64,000 bases of DNA from NCBI RefSeq assembly GCF_002954545.1, contig NZ_MSCH01000003.1:2643991-2707990 (forward strand), read 5' to 3'. Numbering within the stretch: position 1 is the first letter of the stretch; every line of letters begins with the position of its first letter. The notes below the pieces were generated by a model. The model worked only from the letters and a program-made list of their open reading frames with translations. It was not told the origin of the DNA and made no database searches. The position numbers and the translations under genes were made by a program. The stretch is from Psychrosphaera saromensis (GTDB lineage: Bacteria; Pseudomonadota; Gammaproteobacteria; Enterobacterales; Alteromonadaceae). Below are positions 37,601 through 44,969 of this stretch, one piece after another.

Positions 37601-38779
37601 TTCGCCACGATATTCTAAATTTAAAATATCGTTTTGTACTTTCTCTAAACTAGTAAAGTCTTTAGATTCAGCGTTTAATGGTGAGACATCAATAAAAAAG
37701 TCACGTATTTGAATGTCTGAATTGGTTAATACATCTAAATAATCACGGCCAACTTTACCCCAACTGGCAAGCAGTGGATTACCCGTTACAAAATAGTCTT
37801 CTTTATGATTGATATTTAGCTGAGCTAATTCTTGTTGTTTGCTGTTTAAGCGCGCAATAGTTTTGTCACTTAAAATGTCACCCCAATACTGACTACACGG
37901 ATTCAGCCATAAAATTTGCACGTCAATATGCTCTGACAATGCCGTTAATACTTCAAGCTGGTGGGTCGGCAACGTTGAGATGCCAAAAATAAATAGTCTA
38001 TGTAATGGTTTTGGTAAAGCATCTTTTAATTGTTCTGTGCTAATTTTTGCTAATTTTTGCAACAACAACTTATGCATACTGGCACGGTGCAACGGACTTT
38101 GCTGTTGTTGGTCGGTAAATTCTACTAAGGCTTGCCACAAAATTGGCTGCCATTGCTGGCCTTTTATATCATCCCCCATATTAGTGTCTTCAATGGGTAA
38201 GTCGGTATGACCTTGTTGCCAGTGTTTTAGCCAATGTGGGCGATACATTAAATAATTGTCGAATACGTCAGCCACTTTTTCTGCTAACTGGAATAACCTA
38301 AGTTGCTCGTAGCTAGTTAGTTCGCTTGAATTATATGCTTTGGATTTATATGTATCAGTAGATGCTGAGTGTGTTGATAAATTAGCTAATCTGGTCTCAA
38401 GCTCAGAGTCCACCGATATTGGTTTTTCTGTATTCAAATAATCGTAAATAGATTTAAATTCTGGCTTGTCCAAATGCTGGGGTAAAAGTTGATACAACTT
38501 CCACGTCATGCGGTCTTTATTAAACGGACTTTGAGCCGGAACGTCAGGCAATAAATGCTGATACAAACGCCAAATAAAGCTACTCGGTAATGGAAAGTCG
38601 ATATTAGCGGCAATGCCATTTTGTTCGGCTATTTGCAGTTTTAACCACTGAGACATACCTGGACTGTGCACCAAAATTGTCTCAGGTGCTAACGCATTGT
38701 CACTGGCTGGGAATTTAATTTGAGTCGCCAGTAGAGTAACTAAGGCTTCTAATCTATTTGATTGATATAGGTTTAACAT
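34688..38779 (-). CDS. recC: Exodeoxyribonuclease V gamma subunit RecC
   Basis: RecC recognises Chi and scaffolds the RecBCD complex. The 1363 residues begin MLNLYQSNRLEALVTLLATQ, typical of RecC, and include LMPMRSVPFKVICILGLNDG and DERYLFLEAVSSARNKLHLS. E. coli RecC has 1122 residues. A large hydrophilic insert (about residues 905-1000) rich in D, N, Q, K and S contains the GATC cluster and an NESPV-type repeat. It is the first gene of the operon and lies directly downstream of the cassette array on the same strand. The ATG is about 15 bases after a TTAGCATTC stretch; no strong ribosome site was seen. Confidence 0.95.
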   Translation of the reverse strand: MLNLYQSNRLEALVTLLATQIKFPASDNALAPETILVHSPGMSQWLKLQIAEQNGIAANIDFPLPSSFIWRLYQHLLPDVPAQSPFNKDRMTWKLYQLLPQHLDKPEFKSIYDYLNTEKPISVDSELETRLANLSTHSASTDTYKSKAYNSSELTSYEQLRLFQLAEKVADVFDNYLMYRPHWLKHWQQGHTDLPIEDTNMGDDIKGQQWQPILWQALVEFTDQQQQSPLHRASMHKLLLQKLAKISTEQLKDALPKPLHRLFIFGISTLPTHQLEVLTALSEHIDVQILWLNPCSQYWGDILSDKTIARLNSKQQELAQLNINHKEDYFVTGNPLLASWGKVGRDYLDVLTNSDIQIRDFFIDVSPLNAESKDFTSLEKVQNDILNLEYRGEQTPLSPEQINSNFGKVLLDKNDDSILIHNCHSRIRELEVLKDKLLGWIEQDPTLLPKDILVMVPDVNQYAPFIESVFKSVDTKSAGKSFDKQKSQHKQNIPFTISDRGGLEENPLLNTFVDLLLLPSSRFTVSELFDHLEVPAVMATFKLSQADINLIKQWIEQSQIKWAKDAKHKTKWQLPEIDLNTWVYGLKRMVLGVSLGEQGLWNNILAYQKIEGLNQAILGKLLNYFSFISELEQVLSGDKSIEQWTELLEQFVTHLFTLDEFTSSANGQDGEHQTEYQKKLDEITIQKIRNAIAQLTVYLDDRDFTGEFNYHLVHHFFAQHLSESGVAQRFLAGRMNFCTLMPMRSVPFKVICILGLNDGDYPRHVDPISFDLVGLNNARKGDRSPKLDERYLFLEAVSSARNKLHLSFIGQSVKNNQSLMPSVILSELIDYIEQSFIVDNSKDKGLNATQVTDQVVDRVLIKHKLQPFNKEYFLTVNQNKPYKSYSKRWFDVCETQNNAKDNSTVSDHYGHTLDNAGIGEDHFDRPQDRQDLKNDQFDHKNSPKDPIKDLGDQTRSGFDPIKINKDQSVLGASSLNESPVNESPVNEMPVNDASFNEVVELNDLIEFWRHPIKYFYRRVLDIKLDFNNDALSDHEVFQHDGLQKYTNQSALLEQLLFSDASDTDQDNHFANDKYLRSGNYPAKKWGESVLNAYQQQSADIVNLVKDLLNLDPDESLKQQAKLVKKQSIIELELPSTSQATQSVIEVKVQATIERFVFGNGLSTMSSNRQQASLFVRSGRIRSSDKLSAWLTHLCKCAAFDGSTTVLIGNDNTLGWFEPITPQQAQQALSLWVSVFVQYKQQNKMLKWHSDPAFDWFKEKLAGASELSLQNTVTKHITPSTFSLSARNLTDDEYAAKHLKKLEDFDDNFYQLSELNLAELFEQYQEGKANKVLSDVKGALAAGSEVNSSRTSPLIGVSKDQGAE
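35806..35860. repeat. 15-bp tandem repeat in recC
   Basis: About 3.5 copies of a 15-bp unit (core GGGCTCTCATTAACT on the plus strand) encode NESPV-NESPV-NEMPV in RecC. It keeps the frame and abuts the GATC cluster. Confidence 0.85.
35881..36019. repeat. Cluster of 12 GATC sites inside recC
   Basis: GATC starts at 35881, 35902, 35913, 35923, 35932, 35944, 35965, 35974, 35986, 35995, 36007 and 36016. Chance expectation in 139 bp is about 0.5. Intervals are 9-12 bp or 21 bp, averaging 10.4 bp per turn-length step. Eleven sites are Asp codons GAT followed by a codon starting with C; one is AGA-TCA in another frame. Confidence 0.95.
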
Positions 38780-39054
38780 TGAATGCTAAGAAATCCATTT
38801 GTTATTATTTTAACGCTGATTTGTATAGTAAGGGATCTTTTATCAATGTGGGAGTGTTTTATAAAAGGAATCAGATGGAAAAAGTAAACAATGAAGTTAT
38901 AAATCACCTCTTACTGCATAACTTGCAAAGCCTTAATAAAGTCTAAGGGTTTGGTTTATTGAGCTTAGGTTTATCGAGCTTAAGTTTTATTGGTTTGATA
39001 ACAGATAATTAGCAAAGATCCCTATTTGAGCCAGTGAGTGGTTTTCCGATGACT
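38780..39054. other. Region upstream of recC at the distal end of the cassette array
   Basis: About 275 bases lie between recC and the last cassette gene. A 23-codon frame on the plus strand from 38875 (MEKVNNEVINHLLLHNLQSL...) has an upstream AAAGGA but no known relative; I do not call it a gene. A core-like TAACAG (39000-39005) and the attC-like TAACAAACAAG (minus strand, at the stop of the next gene) may bound a degenerate terminal attC. Confidence 0.35.
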
Positions 39055-39060
39055 TGTTTG

Positions 39061-39747
39061 TTAGCTTCCATTGCAGCTATTTTCCCACTCAGTAAAAAGT
39101 GCTGTTACAGCTTCTGATATATCCTCACGCAAATGCATATCCTGCGCCTGAACCTTATACTCATAATAAATTGATTTATATTCAACGGTTTGAGTACAGC
39201 TATAACTACCAGCTGCCTCTAAACAGCTACCTATATACCAATCGTCAGGGAGTTTTGTTTCAGGTTTCTGCTTTGGCGGGTATTTTACAAGGTGCCACAT
39301 AAATAGTGGTTTATGATATTGGTAAACCCTAGTTAATGGGAGAATATTGTCTTTTTCAATAAAAACACTCTCGCTTTCAGAATAGATATTCCAAGCCGAA
39401 CTTGCCATGCCCTTCGGGTTACCTATTTGAGATTTTGCATAAGCCAAGCCGGTTAAAGAATGTTCAAAATTAACATTGTGAATATTTACATGACTTATCG
39501 TGTAATCAGGTACCTTCTTTTTTATCTCAGAAGCTGGAATGTAAATTAAATCTTGCCCATCTGAACTATCAAGTTGATCAGATATAGGTGCCAAAATAGC
39601 ACTTATAAATGAAGTGTCTGGAGAGTAGCTTGCCGGATAACAAATTAAAGTTTTATCAAGTTTTACTTTTCTCAGCCCTTCGCCATAACTTAGATGACAA
39701 AATCCTAAGAGAGTAATAATAACTGCACTATTTAAAATTTTACTCAT
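39061..39747 (-). CDS. Cassette gene: secreted protein of unknown function
   Basis: The 228-residue protein has a signal peptide (MSKILNSAVIITLLGFCHLSYG) and then a soluble domain with several Cys residues (e.g. CYPAS, GSCLEAAGSYSCTQT) that could form disulfides in the periplasm. No family is recognised. The start codon lies in the junction of the neighbouring attC (GTTATGAGT), and its stop TAA lies in an attC-like TAACAAACAAG. It is the most distal cassette, next to recC. Confidence 0.6.
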   Translation of the reverse strand: MSKILNSAVIITLLGFCHLSYGEGLRKVKLDKTLICYPASYSPDTSFISAILAPISDQLDSSDGQDLIYIPASEIKKKVPDYTISHVNIHNVNFEHSLTGLAYAKSQIGNPKGMASSAWNIYSESESVFIEKDNILPLTRVYQYHKPLFMWHLVKYPPKQKPETKLPDDWYIGSCLEAAGSYSCTQTVEYKSIYYEYKVQAQDMHLREDISEAVTALFTEWENSCNGS

Positions 39748-39854
39748 AACATCCCTGAAAGCTTAGGCTTTGCTAAGCGGAAAATAATGGTTGGCTAAAA
39801 TTGCGAGGAACGATCGCTAGCCAACTGTTTAGCGCCCGTTTGAAGTTCTTGTTA
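39747..39854 (-). repeat. attC site (degenerate)
   Basis: On the coding strand it starts CTAACAAGAACTTC and ends at GGATGTTA. The inner arms GTTGGCTAGCGATCG... and TTAGCCAACC pair (AGTTGGCTA/TAGCCAAC core). The outer right core is less conserved than in the other sites. Confidence 0.6.
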
Positions 39855-39865
39855 GGGAGAGTTTG

Positions 39866-40117
39866 CTATGTACAAGCATTGATAATTAACTCCCTTATTT
39901 GTGCCGATATATTGCTATTATTATTCGCAATACTCAATAGTAATTCTTTGTGGTTAGATGCACAAACCTGTTCTAAAAGTTGATCACAATCGCTTTTACG
40001 CATATGAGTTAATGCTTCAATTATTTCATTAACAGGTTCCCATCGCTCTCTTGGATGCACCTTTTCATTGAAGCATAAATCTAAATTTTTTAAGATTAAT
40101 TGAATACTAGATTTCAT
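39866..40117 (-). CDS. Cassette gene: small helical protein of unknown function
   Basis: Starting at MKSSIQLILKNLDLCFNEKV it has 83 residues, mostly amphipathic helices with Glu/Gln/Asn and no membrane segment. The ATG at 40117 is favoured because GGAAG stands a few bases upstream; an in-frame upstream start at 40165 would add 16 residues of no evident conservation. No family is recognised. The stop TAG is 11 bases before the attC. Confidence 0.5.
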   Translation of the reverse strand: MKSSIQLILKNLDLCFNEKVHPRERWEPVNEIIEALTHMRKSDCDQLLEQVCASNHKELLLSIANNNSNISAQIRELIINACT

Positions 40118-40194
40118 CTGGGACTTCCATTTTGAAATTCTCTTGGTCTTGGCATGGCAAAACACTCAATGTATCAATATAGGTACAATTAAGT

Positions 40195-40275
40195 TTAGTG
40201 CAGTCTAAAAAACTGTCAAATTAAGATGGTTGGCCATGTTATTCAGTAAATTTTCCCTCTTGATTGGCTTGTTAT
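40195..40275 (-). repeat. attC site (partial)
   Basis: The gene-proximal end (ATAACAAGCCAATCAAGAGG on the coding strand) and GGCCAACC are conserved, but no GGCGTTA-type distal core is recognisable. Probably a damaged site. Confidence 0.4.
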
Positions 40276-40282
40276 AAAGCAA

Positions 40283-40570
40283 TTACTCACAAGCCTTAAT
40301 TAAACTAGCATGATACTCAGCAAGACTATTAACTTTATTAGATAATTCTGAGTTCCAATCTAGGCTATCAACTGCAAAACGAAGTAAAGACTTAACACTA
40401 TTATTTACCTCTTTTGCTGACGTTGATGAATGGCAATTATAAGATAACTTACTTAAGTGGTTTACGAGATACCAGCTCTTAGACTCTTGGGCAGGATTAG
40501 TTGACTTAAGCTCATTAAGCAAATCATCAATTTTACATACAAAACTTTTATATGACGCCATAGTTACCAT
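40283..40570 (-). CDS. Cassette gene: small helical protein of unknown function
   Basis: This 95-residue all-helical soluble protein (MVTMASYKSFVCKIDDLLNE ... LSKLSYNCHSSTSAKEVNNS) has no signal peptide. It resembles the size and composition of the next distal cassette protein, suggesting a similar class of small cytoplasmic proteins. A second in-frame Met at 40561 is an equally good start. Function is unknown. Confidence 0.55.
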   Translation of the reverse strand: MVTMASYKSFVCKIDDLLNELKSTNPAQESKSWYLVNHLSKLSYNCHSSTSAKEVNNSVKSLLRFAVDSLDWNSELSNKVNSLAEYHASLIKACE

Positions 40571-40576
40571 GCTTTA

Positions 40577-40671
40577 TAACGCCGCGTTAAGCGGACTAAA
40601 ATTGTGGGTTATAATGTGTAGCGAAGCGAAACGTAACCCACTGTTTTAGTTCCGTTTAAACGCCTTGGTAT
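40577..40671 (-). repeat. attC site, divergent
   Basis: On the coding strand it ends CGCGGCGTTATA. A central inverted pair (GTGGGTTA on the plus strand with TAACCCAC) forms the stem. The gene-proximal core reads TATACCAAGGCG instead of the usual TATAACAAGGCG, so this half site may not recombine well. Confidence 0.65.
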
Positions 40672-40676
40672 ACGAT

Positions 40677-42290
40677 TTAATCGTCAAGCTTCATGTTAAA
40701 GAAATGAGTGATTCTGTAATGGTCGAGTTTACTTCTTTCAGACACCCTACGTAAGGCTTCATGTAAACTCCTCCCAAATACATCTCTAGGTTTATCTCCC
40801 TCAGTTGGGTTAAATATCCCCATACTTTCACGAACAACCCCTAAAAGGTCACTGTTATCATCACTAACTAGGAATTCAAATATTTCATCAACACTATGAT
40901 TTCCTAAATACTCTTCATCTTCAGGGTTCCACCCACGATTTTTAACTATTTTAGATAAAACAGCATAAATTGAATGGTGTTGATTAAAATCTTTCTCCTT
41001 ATCTTCAATTTTTTTAATTAAGTCTTGGTTATTTGTGATGTGCTTCAGTTGTTTTATTAGCGCAGGATCATCACAATCCATTTTCAATACGACATATTTA
41101 TCTATCCATTCACTTTTCTTAAACTTATCTTTAAGTTCATTTAATGTATCTAGTATTGGGTGCAACTCTCTAAGGGAAACTGAAACTAAATGTTCTTCAA
41201 GGAAGCCTTCCAAACCTCGGATGACATCATCGCTTGTTGATAAGAAATTGTTATTATAGAAACCCCAAACCTCTGTTAATTTTGATGAGATATTATTCTC
41301 AAGTTGCCTTTGATTAAGAGCAAGTACATTTTTCTTGAATAAATCCTCATCCATCCAGCCATCTTCAATATAATTAATAATCTCGGCTTCATGATCGGCA
41401 TAATAGATATAGCCCAATGAAGAGATACGTTTCTGTAGGTTTTTGTCACTATCCTCTTTATCAGATAAGTAACTAAATACACGTTCAATTTCACTTGCTC
41501 TGATATTGATGCTTGGCTCATGGTGAACATATGTAAGAATTGCAATTGTACTAAGAAGATCAAATTTAACAGCATCTTCTGAATCCTTAATAAATTTCAT
41601 TAACCCATTAAGATTCCACTTTATATGTTTGATTATCCTTATATTGTTTAAATTCTCAGATTTAAATGTGTTACATATAAGGTCTCTACATGAATGATGA
41701 TTAAACTCTATATCTATATTATTAACCGATTTAGGTGAGTACTCTAACTCCAAATCAATCACTTTTTCCCTGTATCGGTCGATTTCTGTCTTATCTTCTT
41801 CATTCAAAGTATCATCGTTGAATATCAATACAATTTTACATTTACTTGATTCACTTAGGTTAGAGACATAACCAAGTAAAGTAGACATTGATAATTTTTG
41901 AGACTTTCTTTCTAAATCATCTATACAAATCAGATAATCATTAACCAATGAATTCTCAATGGCTGACATAGCATTTGCATACTTTGAAACTTGTGGAATA
42001 TTTTTTGCGATATTTCCGACTTTTTTTAAGTTTGATTTGATCGTAGAAGAGTTAGTGTCAGACTTCATTGGTCTAGCATTATAGAAGACGCCAGATTGTA
42101 GTTCTTTTAAACCATCCAAACCAAATAAAGATATATAAGAGTAGTTAGAGAAATCTAGTGAATTTGAATGATTTTCTACAATTTTGTTCCATTTAAAAGT
42201 CTTTCCTACCCCCCATTTCCCCTTAATTACTAACACCTTTTTCTCATCATGTTTGAGAAATGAAACTACGTTTTCTTCGAAATTTTCCAT
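40677..42290 (-). CDS. Cassette gene: P-loop NTPase, KAP-like (candidate defence protein)
   Basis: This protein has 537 residues from the ATG at 42290. The Walker A box GKWGVGKT is at 24-31, the Walker B box YLICIDDLERKS ends at about D124-D125 (119-130), and VLIFNDD (about 152-158) resembles a sensor-1 strand. The segment YSYISLFGLDGLKELQ after the P-loop is typical of KAP-like P-loop NTPases. The rest is helical without membrane segments. It is by far the largest gene of the array. KAP-type ATPases occur in anti-phage islands, and a defence role is inferred from this and from residence in a cassette array. The downstream attC has a mutated core, so it may be fixed in place. Confidence 0.75.
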   Translation of the reverse strand: MENFEENVVSFLKHDEKKVLVIKGKWGVGKTFKWNKIVENHSNSLDFSNYSYISLFGLDGLKELQSGVFYNARPMKSDTNSSTIKSNLKKVGNIAKNIPQVSKYANAMSAIENSLVNDYLICIDDLERKSQKLSMSTLLGYVSNLSESSKCKIVLIFNDDTLNEEDKTEIDRYREKVIDLELEYSPKSVNNIDIEFNHHSCRDLICNTFKSENLNNIRIIKHIKWNLNGLMKFIKDSEDAVKFDLLSTIAILTYVHHEPSINIRASEIERVFSYLSDKEDSDKNLQKRISSLGYIYYADHEAEIINYIEDGWMDEDLFKKNVLALNQRQLENNISSKLTEVWGFYNNNFLSTSDDVIRGLEGFLEEHLVSVSLRELHPILDTLNELKDKFKKSEWIDKYVVLKMDCDDPALIKQLKHITNNQDLIKKIEDKEKDFNQHHSIYAVLSKIVKNRGWNPEDEEYLGNHSVDEIFEFLVSDDNSDLLGVVRESMGIFNPTEGDKPRDVFGRSLHEALRRVSERSKLDHYRITHFFNMKLDD

Positions 42291-42309
42291 AACCCCACCA
42301 TAAATTGTA

Positions 42310-42405
42310 TAACGCCCGCCTAACACTCAATGTGTTGGCGTGGCTTTTTGCGTTGTTTGCCAAAACCGTGACAACTAATCATTTTCGGAGTTTAGGCGCT
42401 TGTTA
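42310..42405 (-). repeat. attC site, VCR-like type
   Basis: One of six near-identical sites of about 96 bp: coding strand CTAACAAGCGCCTAAACTCC ... GTGTTAGGCGGGCGTTATA. It differs from the others at the positions ACTCAATG (for ACGCAATG) and CTAATCATTTTCGG. Confidence 0.9.
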
Positions 42406-42783
42406 GTTGCTTTTTGCAAACTGCCAAAAGTCTCTGTTTGCGAATAAAACCCAATTTAAACTTTTTGGTACCATATAGAAGTAAAGAATTTCGGTAGAGC
42501 TTTGAAAAGCATTAAAGTTAACCCAGTTTAAATCTAGCTGTTCAGTTAATCTTTTAGTTAAACCTGAGTCTTTGTATATGCGTTCGAAAGACTCAAATAC
42601 AAACACAGTATCATTATTTTGAAACTCTGATAACTTTGAAAAAACCTGATTAAACTGTTCTTCAGATAACCAAGGTTCCAATTCTGAATTGGAGTTTTTA
42701 GTGATTACCCAAGATTTAGAAGTAAGCTTTAATTCTTGGTCATTTTCAGTATCGATAATCGATTTCAAATCATCAAAATTCAA
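42403..42783 (-). CDS. Cassette gene: small unknown protein
   Basis: The 126-residue soluble, acidic protein (MNFDDLKSIIDTENDQELKL ... FWQFAKSN) has a TTG start preceded by TTAGGAGTCACAG, a strong ribosome site with 5-base spacing, which decides the start. Its TAA stop lies inside the attC (AACTAACAAGCGCC). It has no recognised motif. High aromatic content near the C-terminus (FYMVPKSLNWVLFANRDFW) suggests a compact globular fold. Confidence 0.55.
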   Translation of the reverse strand: MNFDDLKSIIDTENDQELKLTSKSWVITKNSNSELEPWLSEEQFNQVFSKLSEFQNNDTVFVFESFERIYKDSGLTKRLTEQLDLNWVNFNAFQSSTEILYFYMVPKSLNWVLFANRDFWQFAKSN

Positions 42784-42802
42784 CTGTGACTCCTAAGCCA
42801 AC

Positions 42803-42895
42803 TAACGCCCTAATAATGGGCAATAAATTGTTGGCTAAAATGTTGAGGAACGAAAACAGCCAACTGTTTTTTGTCCTTATTAATTAGCTTGTTAG
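42803..42895 (-). repeat. attC site, second type
   Basis: Coding strand CTAACAAGCTAATTAAGGAC ... AGTTGGCT ... TAGCCAAC ... GGCGTTA. The stem arms AGTTGGCT and AGCCAACA pair around the GAGGAACGAAAAC loop. This is the shorter-stem type found at seven of the sites. Confidence 0.85.
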
Positions 42896-43299
42896 GTGGC
42901 ATTATACACAGACCTAAATTCACTTTCCTTATTGATTGAACTGAGATGTACAATAATGGGATTAAGTTCATGGTATCTATGGAATGCACTGAATTTCGAA
43001 AACTCAAACACCTCAAATAACAATTCATCATCATGCCAAGTGGTGAGAACAAGTGACTCATCTGGAATTTCAGCATTTTCGAATTGTGCGATGTTAGCCA
43101 AATCAACTGATGTATCCCATGAACTTGCCTCAACCCCCCAAGCCATCATATATAGACAACCAGAATCGACCAACCACTTACTAATTTGATTTTGGCGCAG
43201 TTCAGAAACTTCTTCCTCTACTACAACGATAGATTTGAACTTGCCAAAACATGAAATATCTGGAAGTTCACATAAACCGGAAAGTTGAACATACTCCAT
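42892..43299 (-). CDS. Cassette gene: DUF7684-like unknown protein
   Basis: The 135-residue protein (MEYVQLSGLCELPDISCFGK ... FRSVYNAT) has an alternating strand/helix pattern with a WHDDELLFEVFEFSKFSAFH stretch. This resembles a small family of integron-cassette proteins (possibly DUF7684), but I am unsure. No signal peptide. Its TAA stop is provided by the attC (ACCTAACAAGC). No catalytic motif was seen. Confidence 0.5.
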   Translation of the reverse strand: MEYVQLSGLCELPDISCFGKFKSIVVVEEEVSELRQNQISKWLVDSGCLYMMAWGVEASSWDTSVDLANIAQFENAEIPDESLVLTTWHDDELLFEVFEFSKFSAFHRYHELNPIIVHLSSINKESEFRSVYNAT

Positions 43300-43307
43300 A
43301 TGACACC

Positions 43308-43402
43308 TAACGCCTCAATAAGAGGCCAAGTTAAGCTTGGCTATAATCCGTGAGGAACGAACGCGAGCCAAGCTTGACGCGTCCGACTTTATTGACTTGT
43401 TA
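43308..43402 (-). repeat. attC site, second type
   Basis: Coding strand ATAACAAGTCAATAAAGTCG ... AAGCTTGGCT ... GCCTTGGC-type arm ... GAGGCGTTAGG. The inner arms AAGCTTGGCT and AGCCAAGCTT pair with a loop containing GAGGAACGAACGCG. Confidence 0.85.
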
Positions 43403-43419
43403 TCTAGCCGATTGCTAGA

Positions 43420-43668
43420 TTAAAACGCAAACCCCATTAGAACCACAATGACAATAAATATCACTAAAAACCATAAGCCAATCTTATGGTTACTATCTTG
43501 TTGATCAGAATGCGGAACATGTAACTTCTCGATTATTTCTCCGTTACTCATTCCTTTGCAATGAGTACATGTTGTGTCTTCCAACAAATACTCCAATCCG
43601 CATCGGTTACATCGCATTGTCTCTCGAGGTTGAACATGAGTTCTTCCACCGATGTTAAAAATTCGCAT
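43420..43668 (-). CDS. Cassette gene: zinc-ribbon membrane protein
   Basis: From MRIFNIGGRTHVQPRETMRC it has 82 residues: a CxxC ... CxxC zinc ribbon (MRCNRCGLEYLLEDTTCTHC), a polar stretch and one C-terminal membrane helix (IGLWFLVIFIVIVVLMGFAF). A start 26 codons earlier would translate the upstream attC and is rejected. The ribosome site is weak (TAAGAATATCT). Function is unknown; a small membrane-anchored zinc protein is the description that the sequence supports. Confidence 0.6.
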   Translation of the reverse strand: MRIFNIGGRTHVQPRETMRCNRCGLEYLLEDTTCTHCKGMSNGEIIEKLHVPHSDQQDSNHKIGLWFLVIFIVIVVLMGFAF

Positions 43669-43686
43669 AGATATTCTTAGGCTATA

Positions 43687-43782
43687 TAACGCCCGCCTAA
43701 CACGCAATGTGTTGGCATGGCTTTTTGCGTTGTTTGCCAAAACCATGACAACTTTACATTGTCGGAGTTTAGGCGCTTGTTA
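43687..43782 (-). repeat. attC site, VCR-like type
   Basis: One of six near-identical 96-bp sites (plus strand starts TAACGCCCGCCTAACACGCA, ends GTTTAGGCGCTTGTTA). Sequence of the central region GCATGGCTTTTTGCG differs by one base from the other copies. Confidence 0.93.
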
Positions 43783-43785
43783 TAT

Positions 43786-44073
43786 TTATGCGCCTGAATA
43801 TTGCCATAAATTATCAATACGACTGGATAGCATCGCTATTTGACTTATACTCGCAGGTTTATTTAGCAAGCTAATAATCTCTTGATAATTATTAACAATT
43901 TGCGTGGTTTGAACAGTACGTGTGCTCTGTTGGCTCAGGATATAGCTGCGAATAATTGACAATAGAGCTTCCATTTCTTGTTTATCTTCGTCCGACAAAG
44001 TATTTTGACAAAAGTTTTGACCAAAATCTTTAAGTCTACAAATACCGCTTTTTAGATCGACGTCAGTATTCAT
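43786..44073 (-). CDS. Cassette gene: small helical protein of unknown function
   Basis: From MNTDVDLKSGICRLKDFGQN it has 95 residues, soluble and helical, with Gln/Ser/Thr-rich middle. The start is set by GGAGAATTG immediately upstream; a frame running 26 codons further up would translate the attC. No recognised family. Confidence 0.55.
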   Translation of the reverse strand: MNTDVDLKSGICRLKDFGQNFCQNTLSDEDKQEMEALLSIIRSYILSQQSTRTVQTTQIVNNYQEIISLLNKPASISQIAMLSSRIDNLWQYSGA

Positions 44074-44091
44074 CAATTCTCCATTAAAATA

Positions 44092-44187
44092 TAACGCCCG
44101 CCTAACACGCAATGTGTTGGCGTGGCTTTTTGCGTTGTTTGCCAAAACCATGACAACTTTACATTGTCGGAGTTTAGGCGCTTGTTA
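44092..44187 (-). repeat. attC site, VCR-like type
   Basis: Near-identical to the site at 43687-43782; one of six 96-bp copies (GGCGTGGCTTTTTGCG centre). Confidence 0.93.
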
Positions 44188-44198
44188 TATGACTATAC

Positions 44199-44468
44199 TT
44201 ATTGCTTCTTAAATTTATGGGAAAAGTAACCGCATACCAGTGAAAGCAATAAACTAAGTAGCAAATATATTTTTACATTACCATCCCAACGACTCGTGAG
44301 ACGAGAGTATTCGGGTAAGCTAATACAACTTTGGATTTCACTGTTTTCACAAGAATACAGTATGTTAACAGCTTCGGTTGCAAGATCGATTTGGCTACTA
44401 GCAAGAAAAGTAAAATAAATACTTAGGCCTACTGCAATAGCAAGAATTAAACGGGCTTTATAGTTCAT
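44199..44468 (-). CDS. Cassette gene: small two-helix membrane protein
   Basis: This 89-residue protein has membrane helices at about residues 6-24 and 67-83 with a soluble loop between them holding two Cys (SCENSEIQSCISL). It has no known relative. The start ATG is 23 bases from the upstream attC core with no strong ribosome site. Function is unknown. Confidence 0.55.
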   Translation of the reverse strand: MNYKARLILAIAVGLSIYFTFLASSQIDLATEAVNILYSCENSEIQSCISLPEYSRLTSRWDGNVKIYLLLSLLLSLVCGYFSHKFKKQ

Positions 44469-44491
44469 ATACCAAATTCCATTTAGTCATA

Positions 44492-44587
44492 TAACGCCCG
44501 CCTAACACGCAATGTGTTGGCCTGGCTTTTTGCGTTGTTTGCCAAAACCATGACAACAAAACATTGTCGGAGTTTAGGCGCTTGTTA
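44492..44587 (-). repeat. attC site, VCR-like type
   Basis: One of six near-identical 96-bp copies (GGCCTGGCTTTTTGCG centre; ACAAAACATTG variant). Confidence 0.93.
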
Positions 44588-44953
44588 TATGGATAATTGC
44601 TCATTGATACTTTGAATATACTTATCAGAATCTTCTTTCCACATTGGCTCAGATTTAGATATATCTTCAAAAGTGCTTTTAGCTTCTTCCAACTTTCCAG
44701 TCTTATATAGTGCACGAGCTTTTGCCCATTGAAAACTGGATTCCCCCGGAAACTTTTCTATGTAGCGATCAACATTATCTAAAATTGCTCTTTGGTCGCC
44801 GGAACTATCCCAGTCTGAAATTCTCGTAGCAAATTTATCAAGGATCTTAGGAAACAATGAACGCTTTATATTTAATCCAAAAGCAAATATAAAAAATACT
44901 AAAAAAACACCAAACAAATAAAACAAAATATTAATTTTTTCATCCACACTCAT
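44585..44953 (-). CDS. Cassette gene: membrane-anchored TPR-like protein
   Basis: This 122-residue protein has an N-terminal membrane helix (ILFYLFGVFLVFFIFAFGL) and a soluble domain with a TPR-like helix pair (AILDNVDRYIEKFPGESSFQ, then KARALYKTGKLEEAKSTFED). TPR domains bind peptides. The stop TAA is inside the attC (ATATAACAAGCG). No partner is evident in the array. Confidence 0.55.
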   Translation of the reverse strand: MSVDEKINILFYLFGVFLVFFIFAFGLNIKRSLFPKILDKFATRISDWDSSGDQRAILDNVDRYIEKFPGESSFQWAKARALYKTGKLEEAKSTFEDISKSEPMWKEDSDKYIQSINEQLSI

Positions 44954-44969
44954 AGTTTACATATCCATA

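Noticed and set aside
38875-38946. Small plus-strand gene MEKVNNEV...
   Set aside because: A short frame near a candidate ribosome site, but without a relative or clear signal; it may be part of a degenerate attC region.
43669-43746. A shared N-terminus (MVLANNAKSHANTL...) in frames at 43420-43746 and 43786-44151
   Set aside because: The shared residues are translations of near-identical attC sites upstream of two different cassette genes. Better starts with ribosome sites lie downstream. It is not a shared signal peptide.
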